DNA of 64,000 bases from NCBI GenBank assembly GCA_051294375.1, contig CM119269.1:14581918-14645917 (forward strand). Reading direction: 5' to 3'. The translations under genes were made by a program, and so were the position numbers. The notes under the pieces are model-generated. The model was not told the origin of the DNA. It saw nothing but the letters and a program-made list of their open reading frames with translations, and ran no database searches. Positions 60,363 to 64,000 of the stretch are shown piece by piece (position 1 is the stretch's first letter; each line of letters opens with the position of its first letter). The stretch is from Paraspadella gotoi. Its lineage: Eukaryota; Chaetognatha.

Positions 60363-63300
60363 GAAAGATGTCGAAGCGCCGGACGAGTTTCTCGCCAAAG
60401 AGGTGGATTCGGTCGGCAAGAGCGGCAAGGCCGGCGGCAAGGTCGACGTCGCCGCCGAACGCCCCTCTTGGGATAACAAGTGGGACTTTCTCATGGCGTG
60501 TTTGTCGTACGCCGTGGGACTGGGTACGCTTTGGCGTTTCCCTTATTTGGTTTACAGGTAATTCGTCCAGATTAGTAAAGAGGAAAAATGAAAGTCCAGG
60601 ATGACAGTCTTCTTCAGATACTTGTGCGATATCCCATAAGTTACCCTCCCTCGGCGATAGTTGACGACCGCGTGGTGCAAAACAGTTTCTACCCCGTTTT
60701 TTTTTTTTTTTTCGAAATTCCAATTCTAGGTTCTGGGGAAGAAGCCAAAAAACTTTCCCCCTTTCCTCTCCACTATGTCCAGTTTTTTGACATTGACTCG
60801 TTGTCTACAGACACGGAGGCGGAGCCTTCCTGATCCCCTACACCATCATGAATCTCGTCGCCGGAATTCCCCTCTTTCTCCTGGAAATGTCCATCGGACA
60901 AGTCGGTTCACTTATCTATTTTTTTTTTGGTATCGAACGAATGAAAAAAGACAAAACGTCCTTTTATATCAGTTCTCCTCGAGCGGAGTGATCAACGTTT
61001 GGCGCCTGAGCCCTCTGTTCAAAGGAGTGGGTTACGCGATGGTTTGCGTTTCTGGAATTTTGGCTCCCTACTACAATCTCATAATTGCTTGGAGCCTCGT
61101 CTATCTCGGCGCATCATTTACGCACACTCTTCCGTGGGCCCATTGCAATAATTACTGGAACACCGAAAACTGCAGGTAATGACCGAATTAACAAAATGTC
61201 TTGTACAACTGATATTACATTCTACCACGCATCTTCACAGCCATCATCACCAAGAAATGTTGGACGAGTCAAAGGCCAACTGCTCGCAAATTTACAACGG
61301 AACTTTCTCCAAGGGAGTTTGCTTCTTTAATGTTGGCAACCTGACAGAAAACGTCACCTTTCACAATCTCGCTCTCGAGGTGAATGAGAAAAACGCGATC
61401 GGGGTTTTGTTTCTCTACAATTCGTCGCGGTTAAGATTTTGTCTAATCTCGTCCCTTTTTCTCTTCTCTCAGTCTCCGGGCGATGAGTATTTTCACAAAG
61501 GAGTTTTGCAAATCACCGAAGGCCTGGAGGTCATGGGCGGATTGAGGTGGAAGCTCGTCCTCGCGCTCCTCGGCGCTTGGACCATAACTTTTCTAGTTAT
61601 TATTAAGGGTGAGAGGTCTTTCTTATTAATTTGGCTTGTCCGTTCTCATGCTTTTTTTTTTCGCTCTCGCAAAGTGTCGAGCCATGTAGATTGTAGAATA
61701 GGGTGGAGTGATGAAAAGATTGAGCGATTGAACATTTTTTTTTGTTGCTTATGAATGTTAAATCCTTTAATTTTTTTTTTAAGCATAACAGTATAGTAAA
61801 TTCAATTATTTATGTAGTTATATCCTTATAAAATCATAAAATTTCAAAATATTTTTTTTATTTTAAAAATGATTTGGATTCGCTATAAAAAAATTATGAA
61901 AGTTCTATAAAATATGTTTTAACATTTTAACATATATGTATTTTTACTACAGAAAATAAAAAAGTGCTGAATTTTCATCTTTTGATAATGTTTTATATTT
62001 TTGATTTAATTTTTTATAAAGAATCTGAATATTAATTAAAAGTTTAAAAAAAATTATTTTTAAAATTTATTATTTTATAAGAATATTACTACAAATATAT
62101 TGTATTTTATTATTCTGTTCTCGAGACTATATAAACAAAATATTTTTGTACTAATTAATCATACTATCTTATATCTATCTTATATCTTATATAATGACCC
62201 AAATAAATATTTTGTTCTTGAGTGCTCCAATCTAATGTAGAATTCCAATATTTGTCTCTTGGGATATATCGACCTCTTAAGAGGCTCTTTTCTATCCTTG
62301 ATTTATGTTAATCATTTTTATTTCGACAAAAATTACACAAAAATTGTTATGTCCCACACAGGCATCCAGTCTTCCGGCAAGGTTGCCTACTTCACGGCCG
62401 TTTTTCCTTATCTGGTCCTCGTGATCCTGCTTATCCGTGGCCTAACTCTTCCCGGTTACGAACGCGGGCTTGAGTTCTATCTTAAACCCGACTGGAGCAG
62501 GCTGAAGGATCCGCAAGTCTGGGGTGATGCGGCGGTTCAGGTCAGAATTTTCGCCTTGCTTTCTAATGAAGCGTGTCAACGAGCGAATCCTGCTTTTAAA
62601 TTTGTAAATTTAGATTAATAGTCTGACAGTTATTGCTCGACCTCAAAGTTAAGAATTTTTATTATGAAAATATACTTTTTATTTAACATCTAATTTTTTC
62701 GCAGGTGACATTCTCCCTTTCTTGCGGTTTCGGTGGCGTCTTGACCTTGGCGTCTTACAATAAATTCAAGAACAACTGCATCAAGGTATTATTCAGTTTT
62801 TACTTTGCAGTCCTAGCGATGAATTCGTTATAACTGGTACTAGTAATTAGCTGCGTTAATTAAGTTCTCACTTCTCAGTCTTGGTATGCGAGTTTAGTTG
62901 ACAAAGAAAAATGATAATATGAAGAATCGCTCTCTATTGCGTTCCAGAATTGTGGCTGTCACATTTTTCCTCATTTTCTCATTGATTTTTTAACAAATTT
63001 TTAAAAAATGGTCGCGGCCTTAAGCGGCGGTTGACCTCTGTCAGTGACTCTCATTAATTTTTGATTTATAACGCTTATATTAATCTTTGTAGTTTGTACA
63101 ATACATCCCAGTCCCAAAGATTCCCAAACTTCCAGTGTAGTTTTTATTATTAAATAAAATGAGTTAATAAATATTTATCCGGATAGGATACGTGGTTCAT
63201 CTGCGTGGTGACGTATCTGACAGCGATTTTCTCCGGTTTCGTCATCTTCTCTGTCTTGGGATTCATGTCCTACACATTGGACAAGCCGATTAAAGAAGTT

Positions 63301-64000
63301 GCCAGTCAAGGAGCCGGCCTGGCCTTCGTCATCTATCCGGAGGTAAACGATGGGGATTCTTTGCCGCTAAAAAACGAAAAACCGTATTAAATAATTAACT
63401 GGTTGCTCCTAGGCGATCGCCAACATGCCAGTCGCTCCTCTCTGGTCCGTACTTTTCTTCACCATGATTCTCACGTTGGGCGTCGGATCCCAGGTCAGTT
63501 ATTGCGTCGGTTATTTTTTTCTCGTCTTAATCACCTTTTTACCTTTTTTCCCCCCGATTTTCTCCGACTTTGCCAGATCGCCATCGTGACGACTGTGATT
63601 TCGACGATCGTTGACTCTTCTCCGAAGCTTCTTAATCGGCGTCTTCACTGCACGGCCGCTTTGTGCATTTTCGCCTTCTTGATCGGACTACCCTTGTGCT
63701 CCGGAGCGGGTGAGTTAATTAGGAAAGGATTTAAAAAAACAAAAAACTGTAGAAGCGCACGGGAACAGAAAATAAAAGAACAATGTATGTATATACGTGT
63801 ACGGGACGCGATTTTTTATCACAGGAATGATGAACTGTAGCAACATATCTTAAAAAAGTATGATTTTGCATTCTAACGTTAAATATTCCCCTAATTGCTC
63901 TTATCCACAGGAATGTACATCCTTCAGTTGTTGGACAATTACGTGGCAACTTGGTCCATCGTCATTATCTGCATCATGGAATGCTTCATCGTCACCTTCA
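60363..64000 (+). CDS. SLC6A (GlyT-like): SLC6 Na+/Cl- transporter, glycine-transporter-like; 3' end beyond window
   Basis: Members of this family use the Na+/Cl- gradient to take up transmitters or amino acids across the plasma membrane. Exons: 60363-60557, 60811-60901, 60973-61175, 61241-61379, 61473-61608, 62362-62540, 62705-62785, 63187-63342, 63413-63493, 63577-63709, 63911 to the window end. All are GT-AG and in phase. TM1 reads [17 protein letters not shown]; then [18 protein letters not shown], and [15 protein letters not shown] before extracellular loop 2, which holds two or more cysteines and four N-glycosylation sequons. [14 protein letters not shown] lies at TM5. [17 protein letters not shown] is TM6-7, [15 protein letters not shown] follows TM7, and TM8 has LGVGSQ, which resembles glycine transporters rather than the LGxDS of monoamine and GABA carriers. 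The Gly at the TM1 position where monoamine carriers have Asp also argues for an amino-acid substrate. Odd: Asn of GLGN is Thr, and Asn of NGGGAF is His. Confidence 0.9.
61241..61379 (+). CDS. SLC6A (GlyT-like): SLC6 exon for extracellular loop 2
   Basis: This 46-codon exon lies between TM3 and TM4. It contains the sequons NCS, NGT, NLT and NVT, as expected for the large glycosylated loop of SLC6 carriers, and a His run (SHHHQ) at its start. It joins the preceding exon through a split Ser codon. Confidence 0.85.

Overview
This is animal nuclear DNA, most likely from an invertebrate; I cannot name the species. The reasons are GT-AG introns, phase-matched exons of animal gene families, no operons or ribosome binding sites, AT-rich introns and spacers with GC/CpG-richer exons, long CT/GA microsatellites, and dispersed repeats inside introns. 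Gene models were read by hand from splice signals, reading-frame phase and family similarity; no transcript data were available.

Three large genes run left to right on the + strand. (1) A TTLL4-type tubulin polyglutamylase (exons from 8414 to at least 34670). Its 5' end lies outside the window or was not found. An intron of about 18 kb (9369-27327) separates its second and third visible exons. (2) A complete 20-exon K+-dependent Na+/Ca2+ exchanger (NCKX/SLC24), 44457-53468, about 975 aa. (3) A Na+/Cl- neurotransmitter transporter of the SLC6 family, closest to glycine transporters, from about 60363 (possibly 59595) to the window end, where it is cut off.

Two smaller genes appear to sit inside TTLL4 introns. 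On the - strand within the 18-kb intron there is a five-exon gene (23305 down to 18100) of about 538 aa whose family I do not recognise. All four splice junctions agree in phase and the frame stays open. A short two-exon ORF of about 82 aa (33476-33956, + strand) lies in the intron after TTLL4 exon 11 and has a promoter-like region of its own.

Repeats: the 233-bp tRNA-like repeat occurs three times (11566, 21789, 22204). Two of these copies lie inside a foldback element with inverted arms of about 130 bp (21648-22595). A second family with short inverted ends occurs at 40990-41793 and 48197-48808, with a related start at 51773. Microsatellites are common, the longest being about 126 bp of TC at 7022.

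The remaining DNA has no gene I can support: 1-8413 (before the visible TTLL4 exons), most of the 18-kb intron, 35632-44456 (between TTLL4 and NCKX) and 53681-59594 (between NCKX and SLC6). These stretches contain pyrimidine-rich tracts and CpG-rich patches with ambiguous ORFs. They also hold a promoter-like segment with CRE and CCAAT motifs at 55250-55622. I saw no rRNA, tRNA gene or CRISPR array.
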